Assembly (NCBI RefSeq): GCF_029892565.1
Contig: NZ_JARXVH010000003.1
Location: 1 to 64,000 of the forward strand
Direction: 5' to 3'
Length of the DNA stretch: 64,000 nt
From: Streptomyces pseudovenezuelae
GTDB taxonomy: Bacteria > Actinomycetota > Actinomycetes > Streptomycetales > Streptomycetaceae
A model generated the notes under the pieces. That model saw only the letters and a list, made by a program, of their open reading frames with translations, did not search any database and was not told where the DNA came from. The position numbers and the translations under genes are program-made. Of the stretch, positions 45,855-55,243 are shown piece by piece (positions within the stretch are counted from its first letter, which is position 1; every line of letters starts with the position of its first letter).

Positions 45855-46541
45855 TCAGCCCGCCGCGAGTTCCCGGGGCGGTGTCGCCGTGGTCGGCGGG
45901 GTCGGTTTGCGGCGCGGGAAGACCTCGCCCGGGGTGGGGATGGGCCGGTTCGGCTTCGGGGCCGCCGGGGCGGGCGCCGGCTTGGGAGCGGCCGGCTTCT
46001 CCGCGGGCCGCTTCTCGGGCCGCCTCGCGGGATCCCCGTCCGCCGCCTCACTGACGGCACCCGCGCCCGAGAGACCGCCGGGCAGGGCCGTGAGGCGCGT
46101 TCGGGAGACGGGGACGACCGGAGCGACCGCACGGGCCGTACGGCGCGCCAGACGCGCGCGTACGTCCTGTTCCGCGAGCCTCTGGCAGCGGTCCAGGAGC
46201 GCGGCGGCGACCGGATTGCCGCGCAGGGCACGCAGTGCCGCGAGGTCGTCGGGCTCCGGGCGGTACCCGGATCCCAGCGCCTCCTCCAGAAGCGCGAGAT
46301 ATCCGGCGACGGTACCGGGGAGCGCGGCGCGATAGCGGGCCAGGTCGGCCACCAGGAAGGCGCGCAGCCGAGCCCCCTCGCGCAATGCCTCGTCGAGGGA
46401 CTCGGCTAGGCGGAGGCAGTCCTTGACGTCCTCGGCCGAAGCGGGGCTGGGGCGAAGGGCGAGAGCGAGAGCGCGTCGGAGCACACGCAGCTCCTCCACA
46501 CCGAACGCCATGCCGCCGCGGGATCCGTATGGCGTGGGCAT
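45855..46541 (-). CDS. Hypothetical protein with Pro/Ala-rich tail
   Basis: Unrecognised 228-residue protein. Residues 1-125 are helical and leucine/alanine-rich (VEELRVLRRALALALRPSPASAEDVKDCLRLAESLDEALREG), and the last 60 residues are Pro/Lys/Ala-rich (EKPAAPKPAPAPAAPKP). No catalytic motif or membrane helix. ATG 46541 is preferred because TACCTT lies six bases upstream without a ribosome-binding site. Confidence 0.75.
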   Translation of the reverse strand: MPTPYGSRGGMAFGVEELRVLRRALALALRPSPASAEDVKDCLRLAESLDEALREGARLRAFLVADLARYRAALPGTVAGYLALLEEALGSGYRPEPDDLAALRALRGNPVAAALLDRCQRLAEQDVRARLARRTARAVAPVVPVSRTRLTALPGGLSGAGAVSEAADGDPARRPEKRPAEKPAAPKPAPAPAAPKPNRPIPTPGEVFPRRKPTPPTTATPPRELAAG

Positions 46542-46547
46542 GCGCCG

Positions 46548-46553
46548 AAGGTA
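46548..46553 (-). promoter_or_regulatory. -10 box for a leaderless start
   Basis: Minus-strand TACCTT six bases ahead of ATG 46541. Confidence 0.4.
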
Positions 46554-46676
46554 CGCGCTAATCAGACAAACTCGACATAGGGGGACGGTGTGGCGCGAGG
46601 GAGCCACCCGGTTGATCCGCCTGCTCGGAACCGCGTGCACGAGACGCCCCGCGCGCGTGAGGCGCCGCCGTCGGCG

Positions 46677-47474
46677 TCACATCCGGGAGACGTTCCGCTC
46701 GTAGACCAACCGCAGTCCCACCAGCGTCAGCCACGGCTCGTGTTCGTCGATCACCGAGGCCTCGCCCAGGACCATCGGGGCCAGGCCGCCGGTGGCGATC
46801 ACTGTGACGTCGTCGGGGTCCTCGGCGAGTTCGCGGGCCATGCGGGTGACGACGCCGTCGACCTGGCCGGCGAAGCCGTAGATGATGCCGGACTGCATCG
46901 CCTCGACGGTGTTCTTGCCGATCACGCTGCGCGGGCGGGCCACCTCGATCTTGCGGAGTTGGGCGCCGCGCACGCCCAGCGCCTCCACGGAGATCTCGAT
47001 GCCGGGGGCGATGACGCCGCCGACGTACTCCCCGCGCGCGCTGACCGCGTCGAACGTCGTCGCCGTGCCGAAGTCGACGACGATCGCCGGGCCGCCGTAG
47101 AGCTCGACCGCGGCGACCGAGTTGATGATCCGGTCCGCGCCGACCTCCTTGGGGTTGTCGGTGAGGATCGGGACGCCCGTCTTCACGCCCGGCTCGACGA
47201 GCACCGCGGGCACGTCGCCGTAGTAGCGCCGGGTCACCTCGCGCAGCTCGTGCAGGACGGAGGGGACGGTCGCGCAGATGGCGATGCCGTCGATACCGTC
47301 GCCGAGCTCGTCGCCGAGCAGCGGGTGCATGCCCATCAGGCCCTGGAGGAGGACCGCCAGTTCGTCGGCCGTGCGGCGTGCGTCCGTGGAGATCCGCCAG
47401 TGCTCGACGATGTCGTCACCGTCGAACAGGCCGAGGACCGTGTGCGTGTTCCCTACGTCGATGGTCAGCAGCAT
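46677..47474 (-). CDS. coaX: Type III pantothenate kinase
   Basis: First step of coenzyme A synthesis: phosphorylates pantothenate with ATP. The 265-residue protein shows the ASKHA-fold phosphate 1 motif MLLTIDVGNTHTVLGLFDG, GADRIINSVAA (catalytic Asp/Arg) and DFGTATTFDAV, all family marks. It lies 9 bp after nadC, the last gene of a coupled operon that also carries panC, so pantothenate is made and used by products of one transcript. Confidence 0.95.
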   Translation of the reverse strand: MLLTIDVGNTHTVLGLFDGDDIVEHWRISTDARRTADELAVLLQGLMGMHPLLGDELGDGIDGIAICATVPSVLHELREVTRRYYGDVPAVLVEPGVKTGVPILTDNPKEVGADRIINSVAAVELYGGPAIVVDFGTATTFDAVSARGEYVGGVIAPGIEISVEALGVRGAQLRKIEVARPRSVIGKNTVEAMQSGIIYGFAGQVDGVVTRMARELAEDPDDVTVIATGGLAPMVLGEASVIDEHEPWLTLVGLRLVYERNVSRM

Positions 47475-47483
47475 GGCCGGTTC

Positions 47484-48473
47484 CTACTCCGCCGCTCGCA
47501 GGTCCAGGCCGATGTCCAGGATCGGCGAGGAGTGGGTCAGGGCCCCCACGGCGAGGTAGTCCACGCCGGTGTCCGCGTACGCCTTCGCGTTCTCCAGGGT
47601 GAGCCGGCCCGAGGCCTCCAGGGCGGCGCGGCCGGCCACGATGCCCACCGCTTCCTCGCACTCGCCGGGCGTGAAGTTGTCCAGCAGGATCAGGTCCGCG
47701 CCCGCGTCGACGACCTCGCGCAACTGGTGCAGCGTGTCGACCTCGACCTCGATCGGCACCTCGGGGAACGCCTCGCGCACCGCCTCGAAGGCCTGCGCGA
47801 CCCCGCCCGCGGCGACCACGTGGTTGTCCTTGACGAGCGCCGCGTCGGACAGCGACATCCGGTGGTTGACGCCTCCGCCGCAGCGGACCGCGTACTTCTC
47901 CAGGGCCCGCAGCCCCGGCGTCGTCTTGCGGGTGTCGCGCACCCGCGCCTTCGTGCCCTCCAGCGCGTCCGCCCACGCGCGCGTGTGGGTCGCGACGCCC
48001 GACATGCGGCACAGCAGGTTCAGCGCGCTGCGCTCGGCGGTGAGCAGGTCACGCGTGCGCGTGGTGACCGAGAGCAGCCGCTGCCCGGCCTCCACCCGGT
48101 CGCCGTCCTCGACGTGCCGCTCGACCTCGAACTCGTCCGTGCACACCACGGAGATCACCGCCTCGGCGACCCTGAGGCCCGCCACGACGCCCGCCTCGCG
48201 CGCGGTGAAGTCGGCGGTGGCGACCGCGTCCTCGGGAATGGTCGCGACCGTGGTCACGTCCACGCCGTGGTCGAGGTCCTCCTGGATGGCCACGTTGGCG
48301 ATGTCCTCGACCTCCAGGGGGTCGAGCCCGGCGTCGGTCAGGAGCTGCGCGAGCGCGGGATCGAGCCCGCACTCCAGGTACTCCGCCACATCATGGGGAT
48401 CGCCCTCGGCACCGCAGGCGCAGCCGTCGCCGCAGCCTCCGGACGGGGCGAGGGGGAGGTCGGGGGTGCTCAC
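47484..48473 (-). CDS. nadC: Nicotinate-nucleotide pyrophosphorylase (carboxylating)
   Basis: Turns quinolinate and PRPP into nicotinate mononucleotide in NAD synthesis. The 329-residue protein has EDLDHGVDVTT, RDTRKTTPGLRALEKYAVRCGGG and HRMSLSDAALVKDNH motifs; the N-terminal 40 residues are extra and Cys-rich (SGGCGDGCACGAEGD). Two starts are possible: GTG 48473 has a site 11 bases upstream (CAGGAG); GTG 48482 would overlap the nadB stop by 4 bp but has only two bases of spacing. GTG 48473 is used. Confidence 0.95.
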   Translation of the reverse strand: MSTPDLPLAPSGGCGDGCACGAEGDPHDVAEYLECGLDPALAQLLTDAGLDPLEVEDIANVAIQEDLDHGVDVTTVATIPEDAVATADFTAREAGVVAGLRVAEAVISVVCTDEFEVERHVEDGDRVEAGQRLLSVTTRTRDLLTAERSALNLLCRMSGVATHTRAWADALEGTKARVRDTRKTTPGLRALEKYAVRCGGGVNHRMSLSDAALVKDNHVVAAGGVAQAFEAVREAFPEVPIEVEVDTLHQLREVVDAGADLILLDNFTPGECEEAVGIVAGRAALEASGRLTLENAKAYADTGVDYLAVGALTHSSPILDIGLDLRAAE

Positions 48474-48478
48474 GTCTG

Positions 48479-50194
48479 TCACTGCTCCTGATGGGGCTGC
48501 CGGGTCGGGGGGAAGTCTGCGGTATCGGTGGTGTGTACGGCGAGTGTGCGGTCCGGATTCAGCCGTACGACGATGTGGCGCCGCCACGTCGTCTCGTCGC
48601 GCTCGGCGTGGTCCTCGCGCCAGTGGCAGCCCCGGGTCTCCTCGCGCAGCAGGGCGGCGGCGACCAGGACGCGGGCCACGTACAGGAGGTTGGTGGCCTC
48701 CCAGGTGTCGACGCCGGGCTCGGACGTCTTGCCGTTCTCGGCGAGGGCGTCGCGGGCCTCGGTGTGCAGTCGCTGGAGCTGGTCGGCGGCCTGGGCGAGG
48801 GAGTCGGCGGAGCGCAGGACGCCCGCGCCGTCGGTCATGATCCGCTGGATCGCGAACCGGGCCTCGGGGGCGAGCAGCGGGTGCGCGGGCGTCCGCGGGT
48901 GCTCGACGGGCTCGGGCACGCGCGCGTGGAGGCCGTCCTGCGCGCCCGTCGCCCCGATGTCGGCGGCGATGCGCTCGGCGTAGACGAGACCCTCCAGGAG
49001 GGAGTTGGAGGCGAGCCGGTTGGCGCCGTGCACACCGGTGCAGGCGACCTCCCCGCACGCGTACAGGCCCGGGACGGTCGTGCGGCCCCGGGAGTCGGTG
49101 CGCACGCCGCCGGAGGCGTAGTGGGCGGCCGGCGCGATCGGGATGGGGTCGGTGACCGGGTCGATGCCGTGCGCACGGCAGGCGGCGAGGATCGTCGGGA
49201 AACGGTGCTCCCACATGTCGGCGCCGAAGTGCCGGGCGTCCAGGAACATGTGCTCGGCGTCCTGCTCCTGCATGCGCCGCATGATGCCCTTGGCGACGAT
49301 GTCCCGGGGCGCGAGTTCGGCCAGTTCGTGCTGTCCCACCATGAAGCGCACGCCGTCGGCGTCGACCAGGTGGGCGCCCTCGCCGCGCACGGCCTCGGAG
49401 ACCAGCGGCTGCTGGCCCTCCGCGTCGGCGCCCAGGAAGAGCACGGTGGGGTGGAACTGCACGAACTCCAGGTCGCTCACCTCGGCCCCGGCGCGCAGCG
49501 CGAGCGCCACGCCGTCGCCCGTCGACACCGACGGGTTGGTGGTCGCCGAGAAGACCTGGCCCATGCCGCCGGTCGCGAGGACGACCGCGGGCGCGTGCAC
49601 GGCGCCCACGCCGTCGTGCTGGCCCTCGCCCATGACGTGCAGGGAGACGCCGGCGGTGCGCCCGTCGGCGTCGGTCAGCAGGTCGAGCACGAGCGCGTTC
49701 TCGATCGTGCGCAGCCCACGCGCGCGTACCGCCTCGACGAGCGCCCGGGAGATCTCCGCACCGGTCGCGTCGCCGCCCGCGTGCGCGATACGGCGGCGGT
49801 GGTGGCCGCCCTCCCTGGCGAGTTCGAGGAGCCCCTCGGAGGACTCGTCGAAGTGTGCGCCGGTGTCGATGAGCCGGCGTACGGCGTCGGGTCCTTCGGT
49901 GACCAGGATCCGTACGGCCTCCTCGTCGCACAGGCCCGCGCCCGCGACGAGCGTGTCGTCGAGGTGCTGTTCGGGGGTGTCGCCCTCGCCGAGGGCCGCG
50001 GCGATGCCGCCCTGCGCCCAGCGCGTGGAGCCGTCGTCGAGGTGGGCCTTGGTGACGACGACCGTGCGCAGGCCCGCGGCCTCGCAGCGCAGGGCCGTGG
50101 TCAGTCCGGCCACTCCGGAGCCGACGACCACCACGTCCGCGGCGATGGACCACCCGGGGGTGGGCGCGTGCAGTCGTATGCCTGTGCTGGTCAC
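48479..50194 (-). CDS. nadB: L-aspartate oxidase
   Basis: First step of de novo NAD synthesis: oxidises aspartate to iminoaspartate with FAD. The 571-residue flavoprotein opens with [22 protein letters not shown] and has HTDLD-like substrate motif [24 protein letters not shown] and the C-terminal three-helix region of the succinate-dehydrogenase family. GTG 50194 overlaps the panC stop by 4 bp, so it is translationally coupled. No nadA is adjacent. Confidence 0.95.
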   Translation of the reverse strand: MTSTGIRLHAPTPGWSIAADVVVVGSGVAGLTTALRCEAAGLRTVVVTKAHLDDGSTRWAQGGIAAALGEGDTPEQHLDDTLVAGAGLCDEEAVRILVTEGPDAVRRLIDTGAHFDESSEGLLELAREGGHHRRRIAHAGGDATGAEISRALVEAVRARGLRTIENALVLDLLTDADGRTAGVSLHVMGEGQHDGVGAVHAPAVVLATGGMGQVFSATTNPSVSTGDGVALALRAGAEVSDLEFVQFHPTVLFLGADAEGQQPLVSEAVRGEGAHLVDADGVRFMVGQHELAELAPRDIVAKGIMRRMQEQDAEHMFLDARHFGADMWEHRFPTILAACRAHGIDPVTDPIPIAPAAHYASGGVRTDSRGRTTVPGLYACGEVACTGVHGANRLASNSLLEGLVYAERIAADIGATGAQDGLHARVPEPVEHPRTPAHPLLAPEARFAIQRIMTDGAGVLRSADSLAQAADQLQRLHTEARDALAENGKTSEPGVDTWEATNLLYVARVLVAAALLREETRGCHWREDHAERDETTWRRHIVVRLNPDRTLAVHTTDTADFPPTRQPHQEQ

Positions 50195-51183
50195 GAGGCG
50201 GCTCCGAAGGTCAGGGGGAGGTTGTCGATCAGCCGGGTCGTCCCGACCCGGGCGGCGACGGCGAGGACGGCCTCGCCGGTGAATCCGTCCTCGATCTCGG
50301 TGAAGTCGGACGGGTCGACGAGGGCCAGGTAGTCCAGTTCGAGCGGCGGCGACAGGCGCGCGCCCTCGTCGAGGGCCAGGCGGGCGGCGGCGCGGACGGC
50401 GGAGGGGGCGCCCGGGAGCGCCTTGGCGACGGCGTGCGTGTCGGCGGCGGCGCGGGACTCCCCGATGGCGCTGAGCGCCTCGGCACGCGCGTGCGTGGCG
50501 GGCACCTCACGCGCCCGGGCCCGCAGCGCCTCCTGCGCCGCGTGCCGGTCGCGGCCGGCGAACAGCGCGCGCGAGAGCGCGAGGGCCGTGCGCCGCTCCT
50601 CGGGCGAGAGGAAGCGGTTACGGCTGGAGAGGGCGAGGCCGTCGTCCTCGCGGACGGTGGGTACGCCGACGATCTCGATGCCGAAGTTCAGGTCCCGCAC
50701 CATGCGGCGGATGACGGCGAGCTGCTGGGCGTCCTTCTGGCCGAACAGGGCCGCGTCGGGGCGCGTGAGGTGGAGCAGCTTGGCGACGACGGTGAGCACG
50801 CCGTCGAAGTGCCCGGGGCGCGAGGCACCCTCCAGGCGCTCCCCCATCGGGCCCGCGGTGATGCGGACCTGGGGCCGGCCGCCCGGGTAGACCTCGTCCA
50901 CGGAGGGCGCGAAGACGGCGTCGGCGCCTGACAGTTCCGCGAGCTTGAGGTCGGCGTCGAGGGTGCGCGGGTAGCGGTCGAGGTCCTCGCCCTGGCCGAA
51001 CTGCAAGGGGTTCACGAAGACGGTGACGACGACCTCGCCGTCCGGTCCGGCGACCTCGCGCGCGGTGCGGATCAGGGTGGCGTGGCCCTCGTGCAGGGCG
51101 CCCATGGTCATCACGACGGCGCGGCGGCCGGTACGCGTGCGTGCGTGCAGTTCCTGGGCGGTGCGCAGCAGGGTGGTGGTCAT
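50191..51183 (-). CDS. panC: Pantothenate synthetase
   Basis: Joins pantoate and beta-alanine with ATP, giving pantothenate. The 330-residue protein has [14 protein letters not shown] (HIGH-like), [20 protein letters not shown] and KDAQQLAVI motifs and [12 protein letters not shown], all diagnostic. ATG 51183 overlaps the upstream gene's stop by 4 bp. The C-terminal domain is complete. Confidence 0.96.
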   Translation of the reverse strand: MTTTLLRTAQELHARTRTGRRAVVMTMGALHEGHATLIRTAREVAGPDGEVVVTVFVNPLQFGQGEDLDRYPRTLDADLKLAELSGADAVFAPSVDEVYPGGRPQVRITAGPMGERLEGASRPGHFDGVLTVVAKLLHLTRPDAALFGQKDAQQLAVIRRMVRDLNFGIEIVGVPTVREDDGLALSSRNRFLSPEERRTALALSRALFAGRDRHAAQEALRARAREVPATHARAEALSAIGESRAAADTHAVAKALPGAPSAVRAAARLALDEGARLSPPLELDYLALVDPSDFTEIEDGFTGEAVLAVAARVGTTRLIDNLPLTFGAAS

Positions 51184-52136
51184 CGGGCATCTCCCTCGGC
51201 GCCGTCGGTCCCGTCGGTGCCCGTCGTCCCGGTCGTCCCGTTCGCGAGCACTCCGAGCAGATCCTCGGCGAGCTCCGGCTTCAGCAGGCCGTGGGCGAGC
51301 GCGCGGTCGGCGGTCGCGCGGGCCATCGCCAGATAGCCGGCGACGGTCTGCGGGGCGTGTTTGCGCAGCTCCGCGACGTGCGCGGCGACGGTGCCCGCGT
51401 CTCCGCGCGCGACCGGGCCGGTCAGGGCCGCGTCGCCGGAGCGCAGCGCGTTGTCGAGCGCGGCGCCAAGCAGCGGGCCGAGCATCCGGTCGGGGGCCTC
51501 GACGCCGGCCTCGCGCAGCAGCTCCATGGACTGGGCGACCAGGGTGACCAGGTGGTTGGCGCCCAGCGCGAGGGCCGCGTGGTAGAGCGGGCGGCGCTCC
51601 TCGGCGATCCACTCGGGCTCGCCGCCCATCTCGATCACCAGGGCCTCGGCGGCCAGCCGCAGTTCGTGCGGCGCGGTGACGCCGAACGAGCAGCCGGCCA
51701 GGCGCTGGACGTCCACGGGGGTGCCGGTGAAGGTCATCGCCGGGTGCAGGGCCAGCGGCAGCCCGCCCACCCGCAGAGCCGGGTCCAGGACCTTGGAGCC
51801 GTACCGCCCGGAGGTGTGCACGAGCAGCTGTCCCGGCCGCACGGCCCCGGTCTCCGCGAGGCCCTCGACCAGCCCGGGCAGGGTGTCGTCCGGGACGGTC
51901 AGCAGCACCAGCTCGGCGCGCGCCAGCACCTCCGCGGGCGGCACGACGGGCACGTCCGGCAGCAGCAGCGCGGCGCGCCGCCTGGAGGCGTCGGAGACTC
52001 CCGAGACGGCCACCGGGCGGTGCCCGGCGAGCTGGAGCGACGCGGCCAGCGCGGGGCCCACCCGACCGGCGCCGACGACGCCTACGGTGAGCCGCGCGGG
52101 GCGGTCCCTGGGGTCTGGCTGTTGGACTGTGCTCAC
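51180..52136 (-). CDS. Rossmann-like DUF2520 protein
   Basis: A 318-residue protein with an N-terminal NAD(P)-binding fold ([21 protein letters not shown]) and a C-terminal DUF2520 helical domain ([23 protein letters not shown]). It resembles ketopantoate reductase and ProC-like enzymes in layout. As the first gene of the panC-nadB-nadC-coaX operon it could act in pantothenate or NAD metabolism (inference). GTG 52136 is used; the stop is shared with the panC start by 4 bp. The end of the protein is a TGT/TDG-rich repeat. Confidence 0.88.
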   Translation of the reverse strand: MSTVQQPDPRDRPARLTVGVVGAGRVGPALAASLQLAGHRPVAVSGVSDASRRRAALLLPDVPVVPPAEVLARAELVLLTVPDDTLPGLVEGLAETGAVRPGQLLVHTSGRYGSKVLDPALRVGGLPLALHPAMTFTGTPVDVQRLAGCSFGVTAPHELRLAAEALVIEMGGEPEWIAEERRPLYHAALALGANHLVTLVAQSMELLREAGVEAPDRMLGPLLGAALDNALRSGDAALTGPVARGDAGTVAAHVAELRKHAPQTVAGYLAMARATADRALAHGLLKPELAEDLLGVLANGTTGTTGTDGTDGAEGDAR

Positions 52137-52222
52137 GCGACCGAGGCCTTCCCGTTCCAGTCCGCTCTGGGTACCGGACGATTTCTCGTCATGTTAACGC
52201 GATTGGTTCGAGGGGCGTCCGG

Positions 52223-52280
52223 TTGTCCACAGGCTGTGGGCGACGGCACGCCGTCCACACACCGGAAAGCCTGTGGAAAA
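52223..52280. promoter_or_regulatory. Cluster of three DnaA-type boxes
   Basis: TTGTCCACA (52223-52231, + strand, the actinomycete consensus), CCGTCCACA (52251-52259, +) and TTTTCCACA (52280-52272, minus). They lie in the divergent gap between the DUF2520 and lyase genes. Confidence 0.55.
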
Positions 52281-52309
52281 CCGGATGCCCGCACGGGAGG
52301 GCGCCCGGC

Positions 52310-53545
52310 ATGATCCGGACCATGAGTGAAGCGGCGGAACAGGACGAGCAGAAGGACGAGACGGCCTCCGAGGGAGAGCGGCTCAAGCAGCGCCGTCAGC
52401 GGCGCGTCGACGCGAACCGGAACGCGGAGCGCGTACTGGCCCGCATGGGTTTCCTGAACCCGTTGCGCGAGCGCCTGGCGCTGCTGGACGACGCGCACGA
52501 GCTGTACGACCTGGACGAGACGGCGGACATCTACGGCAACGGGATCGTCGAGGCCCTGGAGAAGAAGGTCGCGGGACTGCTCGGCAAGGAGGCCGCCGCG
52601 TTCTTCCCCACGGGCACGATGGCCCAGCAGGTCGCGCTGCGCTGCTGGGCGGGCCGCACCGGCAACCCGACGGTCGCCCTGCACGCCCTCGCGCACCCCG
52701 AGGTGCACGAACGGAACGCGTTCAGCCAGGTCAGCGGATTGCGCCCGGTCCGGCTGACGAGCGAGCCGCGACTCCCGAGCGCCGACGAGGTCCGCGACTT
52801 CGAGGAGCCCTTCGGCGCCCTGACGCTCGAACTGCCCCTCAGGGACGCCGGTTTCGTGCTGCCCACCTGGGAGGAGCTGACCGCGGTCGTGGACGCCGCG
52901 CACGAGCGCGACGCCGTGGTGCACTTCGACGGCGCGCGCCTGTGGGAGACCACCGTCCACTTCGGCCGCCCCCTGGACGAGATCGCGGACCTCGCGGACA
53001 GCGTCTACGTGTCGTTCTACAAGTCCTTCGAAGCCTTCGGCGGCGCCGCGCTCGCCGGCCCGAAGACCCTGATCGAGGAAGCGAAGGCCTGGCGGCACCG
53101 CTACGGGGGCGCGGTCTTCCAGCAGTTCCCGACCGTCCTGTCGGCCCTCGCGGGCCTGGAGCGGGACCTGCCCCGGCTGCCCGAGTACGTGACCCACGCA
53201 CGCGTGGTCGCCACCGCCCTGCGCGAGGGCTTCGCGGCGGCCGGGGTGCCGTGGGCACGGGTCCACCCCGAGGTACCGCACACCTTCGACTTCCAGGTCT
53301 GGCTGCCGTACGACGTCGACGCGCTCTCCGAGGCCGCGGTCCGGCAGGCCGAGGAGACGGGGGTCTCCCTGTTCGCCAACTACTGGGACGAGAAGGGCCC
53401 GGGCCTGGCCATGACCGAGGTCTACGTCCGGGCCGCCGCCCTGGAGTGGACGGCGGCGGACGTGAAGGCGGCGGCCGCGGAGTTCGTGTCCCGCGTGACG
53501 GAGGAGACCGGCAGCACGGGAACAGCGGGCGCCGTCAGCCCGTAG
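52310..53545 (+). CDS. Threonine aldolase/beta-eliminating lyase
   Basis: PLP enzyme of fold type I, 411 residues. The Lys that forms the Schiff base is in SVYVSFYKSFEAFGGAAL near residue 240, with Asp in VVHFDGARLW that holds the PLP nitrogen. Probable reaction: cleavage of threonine or a related beta-hydroxy amino acid to glycine and an aldehyde. ATG 52310 has GGGAGG nine bases upstream; ATG 52322 is an alternative. Three DnaA-type boxes lie directly ahead. Confidence 0.9.
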   Translation: MIRTMSEAAEQDEQKDETASEGERLKQRRQRRVDANRNAERVLARMGFLNPLRERLALLDDAHELYDLDETADIYGNGIVEALEKKVAGLLGKEAAAFFPTGTMAQQVALRCWAGRTGNPTVALHALAHPEVHERNAFSQVSGLRPVRLTSEPRLPSADEVRDFEEPFGALTLELPLRDAGFVLPTWEELTAVVDAAHERDAVVHFDGARLWETTVHFGRPLDEIADLADSVYVSFYKSFEAFGGAALAGPKTLIEEAKAWRHRYGGAVFQQFPTVLSALAGLERDLPRLPEYVTHARVVATALREGFAAAGVPWARVHPEVPHTFDFQVWLPYDVDALSEAAVRQAEETGVSLFANYWDEKGPGLAMTEVYVRAAALEWTAADVKAAAAEFVSRVTEETGSTGTAGAVSP

Positions 53546-53744
53546 AACGCGGCCGCAGCCACCGGCCCAGGGTCTGCCGTATCCGCCCGCGGGCCGGGCG
53601 CCCGGCGACGACGGCGCGGAACTGCCAGTGGTCGCGCAGTTCCCGGACGACCTGCCAGTCGTTGGCGCCGGGCGCGGGCGGCGCCGGCTCGCCGAGCCGG
53701 CGGGCACGGTAGGTGTCGAGGAGGTACTGCTGCGTGATGCTCAT
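53535..53744 (-). CDS. Small hypothetical basic protein
   Basis: A 69-residue protein beginning MSITQQYLLDTYRARRLGEP, with an HWQFRAVVAG core and Arg-rich C-terminus. Not recognised. Its last 11 bp overlap the end of the lyase gene. It is divergent from the ArsR regulator gene and shares a perfect 25-bp operator with it, so it may be a target of that regulator. The ribosome-binding site is GAAGG before ATG 53744. Confidence 0.6.
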   Translation of the reverse strand: MSITQQYLLDTYRARRLGEPAPPAPGANDWQVVRELRDHWQFRAVVAGRPARGRIRQTLGRWLRPRSTG

Positions 53745-53858
53745 GGCGGATCGCCTTCTCGGGACGTGGAGACGGTGGAGGACGTGCGGACAGAGGTCCG
53801 TGGGCTCCGCGGCTGCCCCGGTGCTTCCAGATTGCGCCGGTACGTCGGTCGCGTCGCG

Positions 53859-53883
53859 CCGATTGACGGCCGCCGTCAATCGG
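53859..53883. promoter_or_regulatory. Perfect palindromic operator between divergent genes
   Basis: Arms CCGATTGACGGC (53859-53870) and their exact reverse complement (53872-53883) around one base. Each strand also reads TTGACG at a -35-like place. It is the probable site of the ArsR regulator encoded 38 bp to the right. Confidence 0.75.
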
Positions 53884-53920
53884 GCGGGGCGTTGTCAGTG
53901 GCGGGGTGCACCATGAGGTC

Positions 53921-55024
53921 ATGAGCGTGCGCATCGACATCGCGGGGCTGCGGCCGGAGAGGGTCGCCGTCGTCCCCTCGCCCCTGGCCGAGCTCGGCAT
54001 GGCGCTGCACGCGCTGTCCGAGCCGGGGCACCATCCCGGCCTGCAGGGCTGGGTGACCGGCGTGACCGCCCGGATGGACCCGCAGCTGGCCGACCGGATG
54101 TGCGAGGCCGACTTCCTGTGGCGGACGACGTTCTCGGACCTCTTCATGCCCTGCGCCGGCATCCCCGGCCGGACCACGCTCCCCGGGGCGACGCTCGCCG
54201 AGGAGCTGGACCAGCTCGACAAGCTGACGGACGAGCAGTTCGTGGACGCGGCCCTGGAGTTCACCTGCGCGATGCCCTACGGCACGGGCCCCAGCCCCCT
54301 CGTCGATGCCGGGCTGCGCCGCCGGGCCCTGGAGCTGGCCGCCTCGCGCGGACCCCAGCAGGTGCGCTTCAGTGAGCGGCTGCTGAGCGACCCGCCCCGG
54401 ATCCGGGCGTGGCTGCGGCAGTTCCTGGCGGACTGCGACGAGGCGTTCTTCGCGGACACCTGGGCCCGGCTGCGCCACCAGCTCGCCGCCGACGCCCGGC
54501 TCAAGACGGACCTGCTGCGCCACAAGGGCCTGGCCGAGATGCTGACCGCCGTCTCACCGGTGGTCACGCTCGACGAGGGCGCCGGACAGATCACGGTCGA
54601 CAAGCTGAGCGTGGGCCGCACGGCCACGGAGGACGGCGGCCTCATCCTCGTACCGACGAGCCTTGGCTGGCCCCACCTCTCGGTCCTGTACCGCCCGGGC
54701 TGGCAGCCGGTCGTGCACTACCCGGTCGCCACCCCCGAGCTGACCTCCCCCGCCTCCGTGGAGCAGTTGACCCTGCGCATGACCGCGCTGTCCCACCCGG
54801 TCCGGATGCGCATCTGCCGGCATCTGGCCCGCAGCGCCTACACGACGAGCGAGCTGGCCCAGGTGCACGGCATGACGGCCCCCGAGATATCCCGCCACCT
54901 GAGCGTCCTGAAGAAGGCGGGCCTGATCACCACCCGCCGCCGCGGCCGGTACGTCCTGCACCAGCTGGACGTGACGGTGGTGGCCCGCCTGGGCAGCGAC
55001 TTCCTGGAGGGCGTCCTGCGCTGA
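53921..55024 (+). CDS. ArsR-family regulator with N-terminal DUF5937 domain
   Basis: A 367-residue transcription factor. The large N-terminal domain (about 1-280, MSVRIDIAGLRPERVAVVPSP start) matches the DUF5937 group; the C-terminal 80 residues are an ArsR-type winged helix (LTLRMTALSHPVRMRICRHLARSAYTTSELAQVHGMTAPEISRHLSVLKKAGLITTRRRGRYVLH). The canonical metal-binding ELCVCDL is absent, so it is not a simple metal sensor. ATG 53921 is preferred over GTG 53906 because family members begin MSVRIDI-like. The perfect palindrome upstream suggests self-control. Confidence 0.86.
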   Translation: MSVRIDIAGLRPERVAVVPSPLAELGMALHALSEPGHHPGLQGWVTGVTARMDPQLADRMCEADFLWRTTFSDLFMPCAGIPGRTTLPGATLAEELDQLDKLTDEQFVDAALEFTCAMPYGTGPSPLVDAGLRRRALELAASRGPQQVRFSERLLSDPPRIRAWLRQFLADCDEAFFADTWARLRHQLAADARLKTDLLRHKGLAEMLTAVSPVVTLDEGAGQITVDKLSVGRTATEDGGLILVPTSLGWPHLSVLYRPGWQPVVHYPVATPELTSPASVEQLTLRMTALSHPVRMRICRHLARSAYTTSELAQVHGMTAPEISRHLSVLKKAGLITTRRRGRYVLHQLDVTVVARLGSDFLEGVLR

Positions 55025-55029
55025 GCCGT

Positions 55030-55238
55030 CCGGCACGGGGCGTCCTGCGGCGAGCCGTCTGACGAAGGGTGTCTTGCGCGGACCGCCCTGCGCTGAGTCG
55101 TCCGGCACGGGTCGTCCAGAAGTGACCGTGCGGCGCAGGGAGCCCCTCGCTGAGTGCCCGGCACGGACCATCCGGCACAGGGCGTCCGGCAACTGAGCGC
55201 CCGGCACAGGGCATCCCGCGCCGACCGCCCGGCACGGG
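55030..55238. repeat. Degenerate repeat with six CCGGCAC cores
   Basis: The 219-bp gap after the ArsR stop repeats a phrase like CCGGCACGGGNCGTCC; exact CCGGCAC occurs at 55030, 55102, 55158, 55172, 55201 and 55229. Spacing is irregular (14-72 bp). It is non-coding as far as can be judged. Confidence 0.5.
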
Positions 55239-55243
55239 TGGTG

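Noticed and set aside
48473..48482. nadC start at GTG 48482
   Set aside because: It gives a 4-bp overlap with nadB, but the ribosome-binding site would be only two bases away; GTG 48473 is better spaced.
55030..55238. CRISPR array
   Set aside because: Repeat cores are only 7 bases, spacing is irregular and no cas gene is present.
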